From Augochlora pura (taxonomy: Eukaryota > Arthropoda > Insecta > Hymenoptera > Halictidae), in assembly GCF_028453695.1 (NCBI RefSeq), contig NC_135781.1, positions 1,178,001-1,242,000 of the forward strand: a stretch of 64,000 bases of DNA. Reading direction: 5' to 3'. The notes below the pieces were generated by a model. It was not told where the DNA came from. It saw only the letters and a program-made list of their open reading frames with translations, and ran no database searches. Positions within the stretch are counted from its first letter, which is position 1; each line of letters starts with the position of its first letter. This document shows positions 45,753 to 56,437 of the stretch, piece by piece. Position numbers and translations under genes: made by a program.

Positions 45753-46040
45753 CTCTGTCCGCGCTGCCAACACGCTAACATTTCGAATTAGACGGGGACA
45801 CGGGAAATTCCGCGACGGCCGGCGAACGCACGGGTGTCCGCGATAGCTTATCCGTCCCTTCTTGTCGCCGAACGGTCCGCGGATCAAATGCCGGGCAAAC
45901 TTGTTCCCCACCCTCCTATTCTACCCTACCGCTTTCATTCTCCTCGATTTTTCGCCCAGTCGCAATCCCGGCATTCTGTCCGAGTCACACCGACGCGCAT
46001 AATCGTAGGCTCGAGGTAATCTTTAAATTCTCGCCGATGT
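45753..46040. other. Unique noncoding DNA
   Basis: Balanced sequence without recognised features. Confidence 0.5.
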
Positions 46041-46292
46041 TTAACCCTTTGCCCTCTAACGATGACTCTGAGGCACCGCTGTAATAATTATATCATGTTC
46101 CAAAATCATTTTTATACTAACAAAGTTTAGATTTAGAAAAATTGTTAAACGTAACACTGTTGGTTACGAGTTTCACAAGAATCAGTTTCATATGTATGAA
46201 ATGCCAACTTTATCGCGTAAAATGGAGATACTGTAATCTAGAAAAATTATTTCAGATTTATAATCGAAATGGCTTCGAGTGCAAAGGGTTAA
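46041..46292 (+). mobile_element. Complete family A TTAA-flanked MITE
   Basis: It opens TTAACCCTTTGCCCTC and closes GGCTTCGAGTGCAAAGGGTTAA, 252 bp from TTAA to TTAA. The left part has GACTCTGAGGCACCGCTGTAA and TCCAAAATCATTTTTATACT, and the right part has AGAAAAATTATTTCAGATTTA and AATCGAAATGGCTTCG, matching the 9515 copy in order. This copy has the best-kept right terminus. Noncoding. Confidence 0.82.
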
Positions 46293-47348
46293 ATAAAGAA
46301 TCCCGACTTTCCTTCTCGATCGAAGCGACCCTCGAAACCGAAACGAGAATTTACAACGCTCGCGTCGCGGAGCTTTTCCGGCCGTTCGCGCGCGCTTTTC
46401 CGGCGCGATCGCGACATAGGAAACGCTGAAAAGGGGTACCCGAAGGAATGCGGCGACGAGAGAGCGTCGCACAAAATTTCCGGTATTAATTAATAACTGA
46501 GCGGGGCAACGGGGGCCGGGGTAACGGGACGAGTAATTGAATCCCGGAGGACAAAAGCGGGGTGTCCCGAGATGGAGAGGGAGAGGGAGAGGGAGGACGG
46601 GAGGACGGGAGGGAGGGAAAAGTAGCACCGCGAAGAAATAGCTTCGGGGAGGCGGGCCGGAAACATTGTTTACCGATAAAGACAAGGGAAAGTTGCGGGG
46701 CGACGCCCCCGCGCCGAACCTTCTGTCCTCGAACGATATCGGGAAACTTCGTCCCCGACCCCCTTTATCCCATCCCATCCCCCCTCCCCCCCTTCCTCTC
46801 CACCGCCAACTTCTTTGTCTCTTTTATTATTTCCAAGTAGCCGAGGACGTCGTCGGTAGCATCGGCGACAGGCGTTGCGGAGAGAGCTGCTGGTGCTGCT
46901 GGTGCTGCATCGAGCGGGGGAAAAAGGGTCGGCAAGTTTCCTCGAGCCGGGCGGTGGACGAAGGGAACAGTTTCGGACGTCTTCGAGGAGTGCGCGTTGC
47001 CGATGGCGTGTCCCCGGCAAATAATGGAACCATGGGAAGCTCGGCGCGGCGATCGGCTAACGCGAACTACCGCCGAGCCCCCCGGAGCAAGCAATCTGTC
47101 TTTCTTCAGCGGCGGGGTATACGGTTCTCGTCGCGGCTCGCTTCGCTTGGAAATTGAGGCGAATCAATTGTGAAACACTGTGAAACGTTCGTTAAATATT
47201 TTCCTTGAATTTTTCTTCTTTCTTTCAGGGATTATTTGGGAGGACTTTGGTGGTTTTTAGACAATTTTTAGAATTTTAAAATTCTTCCTAGTACTTGGTA
47301 TTAGAAACAGGCGAAATTTGCCGGTCGCGAATTTGTTAATAACAACAG
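46293..47348. other. Unique noncoding DNA, CpG-rich
   Basis: A GGGAGAGGGAGAGGGAGG patch lies at 46578-46595, a CCCCTCCCCCCCTTCC patch at 46778-46795 and a (GCTGCTGGT)n patch at 46888-46908. The four overlapping frames at 46666-47157 are on both strands. No gene is called. Confidence 0.45.
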
Positions 47349-47656
47349 AGTAAATTACGTACAAGTTAACTATAATTCAAGTAGCATTAGACATTTTAAA
47401 GACGTCTACTTTACGCCAATTTTAGGTTATGCCACTCTCCTACTGAAATTAGCGTTTCACTGCAACAATTAATAATAATAATAACTGCAACAATAATTGT
47501 TGCAGTGAAACGCTAATTTCAGTTGCGTTTTAGTCCTCGAAATGGGGTGTATGTTTTTACGTGGGAGAGTGACATAACCTAAAATTGGCGTAAAGTAGAC
47601 GTCTTTAAGATGTCTAATGCTTCCTGAATTATGGTTAACTTTTACGTAATTTACTT
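47349..47656. mobile_element. Foldback element: near-perfect long inverted repeat
   Basis: The left arm (47349-about 47470) and right arm (about 47497-47656) are reverse complements. By eye, an outer block of about 92 bases, from AGTAAATTACGTA to CACTCTC, has some six mismatches, and an inner block of 30 bases ending CACTGCAACAATTA matches perfectly. The right arm has about 42 extra bases (47528-47569) absent from the left, so one arm lost or gained a segment. The loop is a short (AAT)n. It is either a foldback-type MITE or a hairpin locus. No coding frame is present and I could not define a target duplication. Confidence 0.85.
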
Positions 47657-48879
47657 CAATATCTACAGCATTTTTCTCATCTAAAATTCTCTGAAAACAG
47701 TATTAAAGGTCCTATATTTCCTCTCTACAGTTACTCAAAAATCGTCTTTAGCCGTCAACAGCGCCAAAGACAATATTTAACGCGATATCGAAGCTAATTA
47801 AGTCCATCGCGGCCTCCGCTAAAGTTTCCAGCGCTGCCGTGACTTGAATAATTGAAATATTCCGCTGCCGTGAAGACAAGTAATACCTTAAAATTCTTAA
47901 TTAACATTCAGACGGCCGAAAGGTCGGATAGGATAGGACGCGAGTCCAATACCGAGGTTAATAAGCTCATTACAGCCGTTCTGGAACGACCTCCGTAATG
48001 GACTCGTATTTTCCCAGGTAATAAGATAATACCAGCCCCCGCGTTAAACGCATTGTATCCATTGGTGCTTAACGAACGTTCGAGTAAATAACAAAACGAA
48101 CGGCGTGGGGGGCTGATAACAAATAATTCGGCGGTGTTGCAGAAAAAGGCTTTCCAATAAGGCGAGCGCGACGAAGAAGAATAAATTGCGGCTCAAGTTC
48201 AAGAATAATTAACGCTTGAATACAATTATTAGTCTGCCGAGGAGACGAAGTTAACAAACTCGGAAATGGAAAGGCGAAGAGAGGGAGGTCCGGTTCTGAA
48301 ACGAAAAATCCGCAGATAACGTGTTGCGGAAGGAAAAGGATTCGCCGCGAAAGAGGTGGAGGGGAAGGGTTAACGGGGTCAACGCCGGCGGAAAGTCGCG
48401 CTCCATTTTCTTGGCTCTTCGCAACAAATACACGCCGGCTTGCCCACTTCTAACCGACTGCGACGGGGGCATTACCGACAGGTATGCCGCGCACACACCG
48501 GTTGCAATATTGAGCTAACCCTCCGGGTCCACGTCGTAATTAAAGCACTGAATTATTCGTCGGCTTGCCGGAGCTGGTGTGAACGTCGTTAGCCGTCGAC
48601 GACCGGCGCGCGCGCGCCGTAAACACACCGGCCCTCCTCCTCCCCCCCTTTCGTGAATTATATGCTCGCCACTCTTCAGCCTGGTCGAGCCTCTCGGCCA
48701 ATGTCAATATTCCTGCGAAACTGTCACCGGATGCCGTACACGGAGAAATACCCCGAAAATAACAGCGAACCCTTCTACGGCTCTTGAGAATCCGATTTTG
48801 TGATAAGGAATAAACGAGACACCGAGATTCACAGATTTCTCTTTCCTTTCTCGCATAGAGAGATGCACTGGCGTTTTAA
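47657..48879. other. Unique noncoding DNA; possible regulatory block 47760-48080
   Basis: Positions 47760-48080 have several TAAT cores (GCTAATTAAG, CTTAATTAACA, GTTAATAAG, CGTAATGG, GGTAATAAGATAATAC) in non-repetitive sequence. Positions 48250-48680 are mixed, with GCGCGCGCGCGCC at 48607-48619. Frames here are short and conflicting. Confidence 0.35.
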
Positions 48880-49140
48880 CCTCTTGCACTATGATACCTT
48901 TTATACGATACTATAATTTAATTCTTTCAGTTGCAAGTAAAGATAGAAGATTTCTAGCGTAGTCTTTGTTTTGTAGATATCGAGGTTATGTCAAGGCTAT
49001 AATTTAATTTTTTCAGTTAATGCCTAAGTTTTGCAAGTAAAAATAGACAATTTTTACTGCGATCTCCGTTTTGTAGATATCAAGGTTATGTCAAGGCTAT
49101 AATTTTATTTTTTCAGTTAATGTCTGATTTTTATTTTTGA
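48880..49140. repeat. 100-bp tandem repeat carrying AGGTTATGTCAAGG
   Basis: AGGTTATGTCAAGGCTATAA lies at 48983 and 49083, exactly 100 bases apart, each followed by TTTTTTCAGTTAATG and GCAAGTAAA(A/G)ATAGA-type sequence and preceded by TTTTGTAGATATC. A third partial unit precedes at 48913. The array begins with TTAACCTCTTGCACTATG (48877), again a family B-like terminus. Confidence 0.88.
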
Positions 49141-50200
49141 ATTTTATTAATCAAAACAATTGTCAACAACGTCGACAGTCGACGAATGCCGGCGACAGCG
49201 GCCGATCAAAGGACCATTAACATCAATCACCGGAACGAACGCACTCCGAAAGGATCTTCGGTCCGCGACATCGAAACGCGAACTTTGCCCCATTACGGTT
49301 GAATTCGAAAGGCTACAAACCACGGAGAGAATACTAAACGCGCCGGGAAAGAATAAGACGTGCTCTCGTTTTGTTGCGCCGCGGCACTCTTGGTTCAGCC
49401 GATACACCCCGGTAATAAAAAGGACAGCGCGTCTTGCGCGGCTGTAGCGCAACAAACGGCTCCGCGTTCACAAAGAACGCGCTTCGGTGTGTTCCCGGAT
49501 ACACCGTATCGGTTGGTTCGAGAGGGGGGATGGGACGAGAGGGGTGGGGCGGAGAGGGAGGATCGACTCTCGTCGGATGTTACCGTACAGAGAACTCGAG
49601 ACGCGCGATCACGGAAATTGGAAAAAAGATTATCCGACGCAAGCGATATCCTTCGTGCTCGAATTACAGTGCCGCGGCTCGAGCGCAGCCGGGGTAGCGA
49701 AACACCATGGTCGGCGTGTCGTAGGGTTGGTTACGCGCGAACGGGGTAGCGGATCGCGGCGATCTCGCGTTTCAAAAAACGCGACCGAAACACGGTAGGG
49801 CGAAAGCACCCTTCGAGGGGCGGATCGAAGATTTTTTCGTCGGACCTTATGGCGGAAGGTTTTTTAAAAATAAAATAAAATATCTTGTATAACGTTGTAT
49901 TTTATACGTTAAATATAAATTAATGTAGAACAAATATAACGATGGATGAATTTTTAGTATTTTTATTTTGTATATTTTGCATTCGCCGGCTTTTATTTTA
50001 CATTCCATTAAATTCCTGTGCTAGAAATGGGATTTTCGTAAATTAAATAATTAAATACTTGAATTAGAAGAGCGTCACCCATATCTGGGTGACGGGGCGA
50101 CGACCGTGTTAAAAGAAATCAAGAAATCGCAGCGCAAGGGCTCAAATAATTTGATCACACATATCTTGGAACACAATTATAAAACAATTATAAAACATTC
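49141..50200. other. Unique noncoding DNA
   Basis: Balanced 49150-49800 and AT-rich 49855-50060. Plus-strand frames of up to 129 codons at 49360-49798 overlap in three phases. A TATCTGGGTGACGGGGCGAC motif at 50083-50102 has no recognised meaning. No gene is called. Confidence 0.45.
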
Positions 50201-50444
50201 TTAACCCCTTGCACTGCGACTCTTTTCGTGCCGCGTTGATTATTTGTTCTTAATATTTTTCCTAATAGGACCAAAAAATTTTGGCTTCTTCTGTTATTTT
50301 TATTTACTTTCACTTATAAACTTTGGGAACAGAAGAATTGATTTCGATTTCGATTTAAGAGAAATTAATAATATCAATATTTAGTAGATCTTGCATAAAA
50401 TCTTTGTCACGAGTCTTACTCGTTATTACAGCGCAAGGGGTTAA
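50201..50444 (-). mobile_element. Complete family B TTAA-flanked MITE (inverted)
   Basis: It runs from TTAACCCCTTGCACTGCGAC to a right end whose reverse complement is TTAACCCCTTGCGCTGTAAT, 244 bp in all. Just inside the right end, CACGAGTCTTACTCGTTA is a near-palindrome, related to the unit amplified at 7731. The interior (AGAAGAATTGATTTCGATTT, AGAGAAATTAATAATATCAA) is the reverse complement of the 1172 copy. Confidence 0.82.
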
Positions 50445-51700
50445 TACGTCTGTCAGACGTCGCTGAACTATTCCAAACATCGATTAACATGAGCCGAGTA
50501 GAATATCAGTTTTCGGGGTTCCGTATTTCGGCAATTTGGTACAGTCCCGCGCGGCGGGAGTTTCGGGCATGGTCGCTCGAGGGGGGGGGGGGTAGAGAGA
50601 TGCTCGATCAACGTTACGCGACCGCCGAATAATATATAAGGAAGCGGGGCTAGAACGAAGCCCTGATTTGAATCTACACGGCCTGTAAAGTTCATTAGAT
50701 TTAAATATTTATGAGGCCGGGGGTGGAGAGGCCGGTCCCAGGTCAATTTGAAGCCGGCGGAAAACGACTTTGGTTCTTTATTCCCGCGGGACGGAGCGGG
50801 CACGTTGCGAGCGCGACTGCTGCGGGTGAGCCACGAGACTCCTAAGCATCCGGGGGACGGCGAGCGGAGCCGAGCGGTGCCGCGACGGAGAAAAGTTCCG
50901 GCGAAGAAGACGAGCGCCGAAGACAAATGCCGGATTTAATTGGCCGAACCGCTGTCCCCCGGATTCGAAAGCTGCGCCAGCAACCACCCCCCTCTATCTC
51001 TCTCTCCATCTCTTTGTCTCTCTTTCTTCTCTGTTACCTGGCCTCCGTAAACGTTTCAGCGTTTTTTCCCGTCGCATGCCGCAATTCCGCATTGCAGATC
51101 GCGAGGACTGCGACGAAACCGAATGCCACCGGCGACTTCTTGCTCGCCGGCGCGCCCTGTCCCGCTAATTAACGGGGAAAACAGGGGGGGGGGTGCGGTC
51201 GTAAAACAAAAGAGACAGCTCCATCAAATTCGTGGCCCGGAGTCGCGGCGTTTGACGAGGCGCGCTTGGCGAGAAAATTCTCTCCGACGTTTGATTTCGG
51301 AAGTGTCTTCTTGATTGGGGATCGAGGAGATTGGCTTTGCGGTACGCGATCGTTGAGAGCGAGGACGAAGTGGAGGGGATGGAGTATAGGGCAAGAGTTT
51401 TAACTCGTATTAGACGTCCGATTTTTGGGAATAATGTATAATGTCATTTTTGAGGTGACAAGGGTTCGATGAGGGTTTAACAGTTGCTGCAGTGAATTTC
51501 GAGCTTTTTTGGAGACGTTGAATGCCGCGGGGGTCACCGGTGACCGGCACTTAAATTGTCAGTGACGTCATGGGGGCCATCGAATATGTATCGCGTAATA
51601 GAAAAATCATCGTGGCGCCACGGACAATCTCTGTAAAATTAGCGCGACGTTCAATGTCAAATAACTCCTTGCAGTGCTTGTATCTCCACAGTAAGAATGA
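50445..51700. other. Unique noncoding DNA with short G tracts
   Basis: An 11-base G run lies at 50581-50591, GGGGGGGGG at 51184-51192 and CT-rich 50996-51028. Overlapping frames on both strands (50468-50987) have no domains. Confidence 0.45.
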
Positions 51701-51760
51701 TTAACCCTTTCAGTAGGAGCGCTCTGTCTGCATAACCTTCTGCTTTCAACGTTCGAGTAA
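51701..51760 (+). mobile_element. Family C-like terminus
   Basis: TTAACCCTTTCAGTAGGAGC followed by GCTCTGTCTGCATAACC matches the left end of the 56166 element (TTTCGGTACGAGCACTCTGTCCGCCATGACA-type order) with several changes. No right end is seen, so it is at most a relic. Confidence 0.45.
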
Positions 51761-52869
51761 ATCAAGAAACCGACAGAAAACGTCTCACGACCCCTGAATT
51801 ATAAATTCGAAAGGTGTTTCAATAAAACGAAGACGCTTTCAGATTCCAATCCACGAGAAATAAAACGCAAAGGAAGATAGAAGGAAGCATAAGCTACATA
51901 TTGGACGTCTAAAATGTCTATAATGAGCCCCGCACGAGGTAAGACCATCGTTCCAAGAATCGAGGTTTTCCAGCGGACGGCGCGCATGAATTAGAATTTA
52001 CTGGCAGAACGGCTCCGGTCTTAACGATGAATGGTGACTCCGCCCAAATCTACGAACGAATTTATGGTCGTCCTTTTGATAGCCCGTCGTGGAATACAGG
52101 AAACGGGGAACGAAAATGATTTAGGCGCGATCCGATTCGGCCGGCGTCCTTCCTACCAAAAACGTATCAGTTCTAAACAATTGAACCCGCGATCCATTCT
52201 CGTTCCCAATTTTACCGTGGCGGAGGGAGAAGAGAGAGAGAGAGGGAGAGAGAGGTGGGACAAGGCTGTAAATATTGTAGAATTTATGCGATCCGGCCAA
52301 GGAACACTGTTGCTCGAGCCGGCTCTCTCTCTCACGGTTCTACGCTTTCGCCGTGGCCCGGCCCGGCGATTTATAGGCGATTCGAAGGCAAAGTCTGCGC
52401 GCTAAAGTCGCTGTTCTACGGTAGAAAAGGTCTCTCGTTAACCAGACGGTCTGATATACGGCGCGTTAACCGCAATATGGGACGTTTTCCGAGCCGGGCC
52501 GCCGCGCGCCACGAAATACCGGGGAACGGAGGTCCCGTAGCTTCTTCTTGGCACTTCGATAATCGATCGAGAAAGCTATTCAATATTTACGGAGCCGGGA
52601 ACCAAAGAAAACCGAAGCTCGTTGTTCTCTTTCGCTGAAGTTTTCTTACAATTATAGCGTTTGCGTTACTATAGTTTGACTGGAGAGAGGTTCGGTCTAC
52701 GTTAAACAATAGCTGAGTTCTTCTACGTTCTTCTACGTTCTTTGTCGCGGTTCTGTATTAATCCTTGCATTTTTCGAATTTGCACCTTTAGATAAAATTG
52801 TTTTTCGGTTTAATTTGGTTGATTTTTTGGTTAATAAAATGTCAAATTTTATCTGGTCTAAAACTAGAT
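51761..52869. other. Unique noncoding DNA
   Basis: A GA run lies at 52227-52252. The plus frames 52031-52405 and 52255-52638 overlap out of phase and show no domain. Confidence 0.45.
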
Positions 52870-53215
52870 GTACGCATAAAATGCATAGATAAAAGCAGAG
52901 AAACGAAGAGATAAAAACTAGATAGAAATGCATAAATAAGAGCAGAAAAATGAAGCAGTAAATGTCAGATGAAAATGCGTAGATAAAAACAGAAAAATGA
53001 AGAGATAAAAACCAGACGAAACACCTAAATAAAATCAGAAAAACGAAGAAATAAAAACCAAATAAAAAATGCATAAATAAAAGCAGAAAAATGAAGAAAT
53101 AAAATCCAGATAAAATGCATAAATAAAAGCAGAAACAAATAGATAAAAACCCGATAAAAACGCATAAATAATAGCAGAAAAACAAAAACATAGAAACCAG
53201 ATAAAACGCCTCAGA
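52870..53215. repeat. 47-bp minisatellite, about 7 copies
   Basis: GCATAAATAAAAGCAGAAAA starts near 52883, 52930, 52977, 53022, 53071, 53118 and 53162 (spacings 44-49). The rest of each unit is ATGAAGAAATAAAAACCAGA with changes. The hydrophobic minus-strand frame (52733-53317: FFCYYLCVF-type repeats) is an artefact of the array, although it would look like a multi-pass membrane protein. Confidence 0.92.
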
Positions 53216-54814
53216 ATGTTCCTTAACAACGATAATCAATAACCGCAATTGTTTAAGGGGGGCGCGTTGTTCGAGCAGCAAGTTCGCCGAGGGATTAATC
53301 GTGACACGGTTTCCCACGACGTGCTCGCACGATCGTAAGGAGAACCGAGTTGGATGCTGCCCGGTTTCCTGGGGGATTCCATGGACTGGTTTGATGGACG
53401 GGCCGATAAAACTTTGGCAGCCGCGTAAATCAACGACCAGCCGAGGTGTTCCGCCACGGCAGAGGATAACGATAGCCTAGCCGCGCACGGACCCGTGTGA
53501 GTTAAGAGGACGCGACGCGACGCGAGCGAGGCGACGCCGACGCTCCGCCGAGGGAAACCTAAGAGAGGGACACCGAGGAAGGAGCTCACGGTTACGGTGG
53601 ATCTCTCATCTCTCCTCTCTCCGGTCTCGCCGTTGGGATTCGTCGCATTTTATGGGGTCGGCGATGGTATCGTAACCGAGGCCGCAGCATTTCTTTCGGT
53701 TACGCCGCAAAAACCGGCAAGCTCCCTGGATTATTTATCCGGCCTTTATGGGGGGAGGGGGAATCTGGTGTCCCACTGAACGCTTCGCTTGGGAATTTCG
53801 GTCTATGTGGGTCACTTCGCCGGAAGTCCTTTAACGGAGTGTCTCCTGTGCTGTTGGAATTCCCGTCTCGGGAAGCCAAGGTGCTCCGAAGACGCCCTGC
53901 TAAATTCTGCTAAATTCTCCTTTCGTGTGGAGGGATATTAGAATTTTATTTTCTTCCCTTTTCGGTGGGAGTTTTAGTTAATTTTGTCAGGCTTTAGCGA
54001 ATTTGCGCGAGAAGATTTCGATGAGAATTTGTAACATTTTCTTTTCGATTCTTTCAGAGTGTTCAGAGAGCTGTATTAAGGTTTAAAGTATATAGTTTCG
54101 TGGGATTAGACTTGAAACTTTTAGGCGGTGGAATTTAATTAGTATTTTTCGATTGCCAAAGAAATATGTCGATCGATGAAATTACTCTTCATAATAAAAC
54201 ATACCAGAAAAACTTAGCTATTAATTTCCAACAACTATAACGTCCAATATCTCACGCACCTCAACTTAAAAATACTAATAATAAATAATAAATAACAAAC
54301 GCTTTTAAATCGTCCTCGATTCCGCCAAATTCCATCCGACCACTAAATTACAAGATTCCAAAGCGACCACCTCGACCTAAAATTATGAATTCCGGCGGAA
54401 GAGGGTAAATCTAACCGCAGGGACCTTCGTCTTCTGGTAATCGAAGGTCGTCGACAGCCGGGGCATCGGCTCCGCCGTGAGAAGGACAAAGCCGCTCGCA
54501 AACGAAGAAGAGATCGCGGGGGAACAAAGAACGCGCGCGCGAGAGAGAGAAAGAGAGAAGGGAGGAGGCGTTGGCAGAATTACCAGTAATTTCCGGTCGG
54601 CGGTGCGCTATTGGACGGCGCGAACGGCGACCGCTATGCGGCCGGGAACGAGAAAGAAAAGAAGAGGTGCCGGGGTAAGGATCACGTGCCCCTGCGGACG
54701 TGTACCGACTGTCGCCCCTCGTCAATAAGCTCGCGAGCGAGGGCCCGAGTCCTGGGATACCCTGCATTCCGTCGGAAGCATCCTCGGCTCCTCCGGACCT
54801 TCTCGATTCTCATC
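53216..54814. other. Unique noncoding DNA
   Basis: CpG-rich 53240-53780, AT-rich 53930-54390 and CpG-rich 54400-54810, with a CGCGCGCGAGAGAGAGAAAG patch near 54535. No repeat family or gene is recognised. Confidence 0.45.
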
Positions 54815-55500
54815 GACTCTCTTCGGCCGTGTTCGACCCTCTCAGACCCTTTTCGATAGTCTCTGACCCTTTTTGATTCTTTCAGAATGTCTCACAACCT
54901 TTTTGACTCTATCAGACCCTTTTTGATTCTATCAGTCCCTTTTTGACTCTATCAGACCCTTTTCGACTCTATCAGACCCTTTTTAACACTCTCAGACACT
55001 TTTTGACTCTATCAGACCCTTTTTGACTCTATCAGACCTTTTTTGTCTCTATCAGACCCTTCTCGACTCTCTCTCTCTCTGAGTCTCTCCAATTCTCTTC
55101 GACTCTCTCCGACACTCTCCAACTCTCTCAGACCCTCTCAGACTCTCTTCGATTCTTTCTGGCCCTCTCTGACTCTCTCCAATTCTTGTCGACTCTCTTC
55201 GGCCCCCTGTTCGACCCTCTCAGACCCTTTTCGATAGTCTCTGACCCTTTTTTATTCTTGCAGATTGTCTCAGAACCTTTTTGACTCTATCAGAACCTTT
55301 TTGATTCTATCAGACCCTTTTTGACACTCTCAGGCCCTTTTCGACTCTATCAGACCTTTTTTGACTCTCTCAGACCCTTTTCGACTCTCTCTGACTCTCT
55401 CCAATTCTCTCCGACTCTCTTCGAATCTCTTCGATTCTCTCCGGCCCTCTATGACTCTCTCCAATTCTTCTCGACTCTCTCCGGCCCCCTTCGACCCTCC
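54815..55500. repeat. 20-bp GACCCTTTTTGACTCTATCA minisatellite in 376-bp higher-order units
   Basis: At least thirty 20-bp units, TCAGACCCTTTTTGACTCTA and variants, occupy this tract. GACTCTCTTCGGCC heads a longer unit at 54815 and again at 55191 (376 bases apart), each followed by GTTCGACCCTCTCAGACCC and CGATAGTCTCTGACCC, and a third, GACTCTCTCCGGCC, begins at 55473 after 282 bases. The plus strand is pyrimidine-rich throughout. Open frames (SLSDPFRLSLTLS) are its translation. Confidence 0.93.
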
Positions 55501-56165
55501 CCTACCCCGTTCTCCGCCGCCACGGTTCGACCCTCCGGCGCGGGGGTGGTTTTTCCGAGCGTTCCTTGGGCCGCGTGGTGGTGGGGGTGGAGGGTCGGAG
55601 TGGGGTGGGTTGGATCCTTTCGTTCGGCGAGTGGCTAATGGTTTTAAGAGAAGCACGCTTCGTACAATAGTACTAAACGTCGGTTACTGCCTTCTCCTCC
55701 TTTATAGCCGAATCCCGCGGACGATTTACTCGACTCCGTCAACGTCGAGAAGCTGGAAAGGCGGCCGTCGGTGGGGAACCCTTGGCCAGGCGAACGTTAA
55801 ACGTTTTGAAATAAAGTTCGGGGAAATGGAAATGGAACGCCGCGAAATGGCCCGGGGGAAATAGATGGAACGGGACCGCGCGCGCGAGAGCCTAGCCGTT
55901 ATCGTAAAATTCGGCGAGCTGACGCGTGCCTGCCACTGTCTTTTTAAGGATGTTTGATACCTCGACGCGAACGTGCGATGCTTTTCATACCAAATGTGCA
56001 TCCTCCATCGTGTTCATTGTTTTGGAATTTCTGTGCTTATGGTGTGTTGCGACGCGTTTTATTATCTTATTGTCAGCCTTTCAGTTTTGACATATAATTA
56101 TTTAACTATCTAAAATTTAACTTTGTTTATTTAATGAAGATTCACTACTTGCGCGAAATATTTCA
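55501..56165. other. Unique noncoding DNA
   Basis: A G/T-rich GGTGGTGGGGGTGGAGGG patch lies at 55575-55592. Frames at 55330-55864 cross from the minisatellite into unique sequence. No gene is recognised. Confidence 0.45.
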
Positions 56166-56437
56166 TTAACCCTTTCGGTACGAGCACTCTGTCCGCCATG
56201 ACACTGTTGCTGTACATGGCGCCGCGCCGAAAATTCGCACATAGTCAATTCTTCTTTATATAAATATTGTCCTAAACGTTAAATAAAAACTGTGCTTGAT
56301 AAAACAGCATTTTTCTTTAAACAAAAAGTGCTGCTTTCAGCTTTGATTATTAATATTAAGAGATACAAAATTCTAATTCTAATAAAAATCATCTCATAGA
56401 AGCTGGATAGATCCAACACTCGTACCGAAAGGGTTAA
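56166..56437. mobile_element. Complete family C MITE with perfect 19-bp inverted termini
   Basis: Its first 19 bases, TTAACCCTTTCGGTACGAG, are the exact reverse complement of its last 19 (56419-56437), and the similarity continues loosely inward. The TTAA at each edge fits a piggyBac-type target duplication. The 272-bp interior is noncoding, with a GTACATGGCGCCGCGCCG stretch on the left and an AT-rich right half. Perfect ends suggest this is one of the younger insertions here. Confidence 0.88.

Noticed and set aside
44963..45778. 271-codon plus-strand frame
   Set aside because: CpG-rich DNA plus CT repeats; it contains the lone N and has Arg/Ser low complexity and no domain.
52733..53317. 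194-codon frame that looks like a multi-pass membrane protein
   Set aside because: The hydrophobic segments are translations of a 47-bp A-rich minisatellite read on the minus strand.
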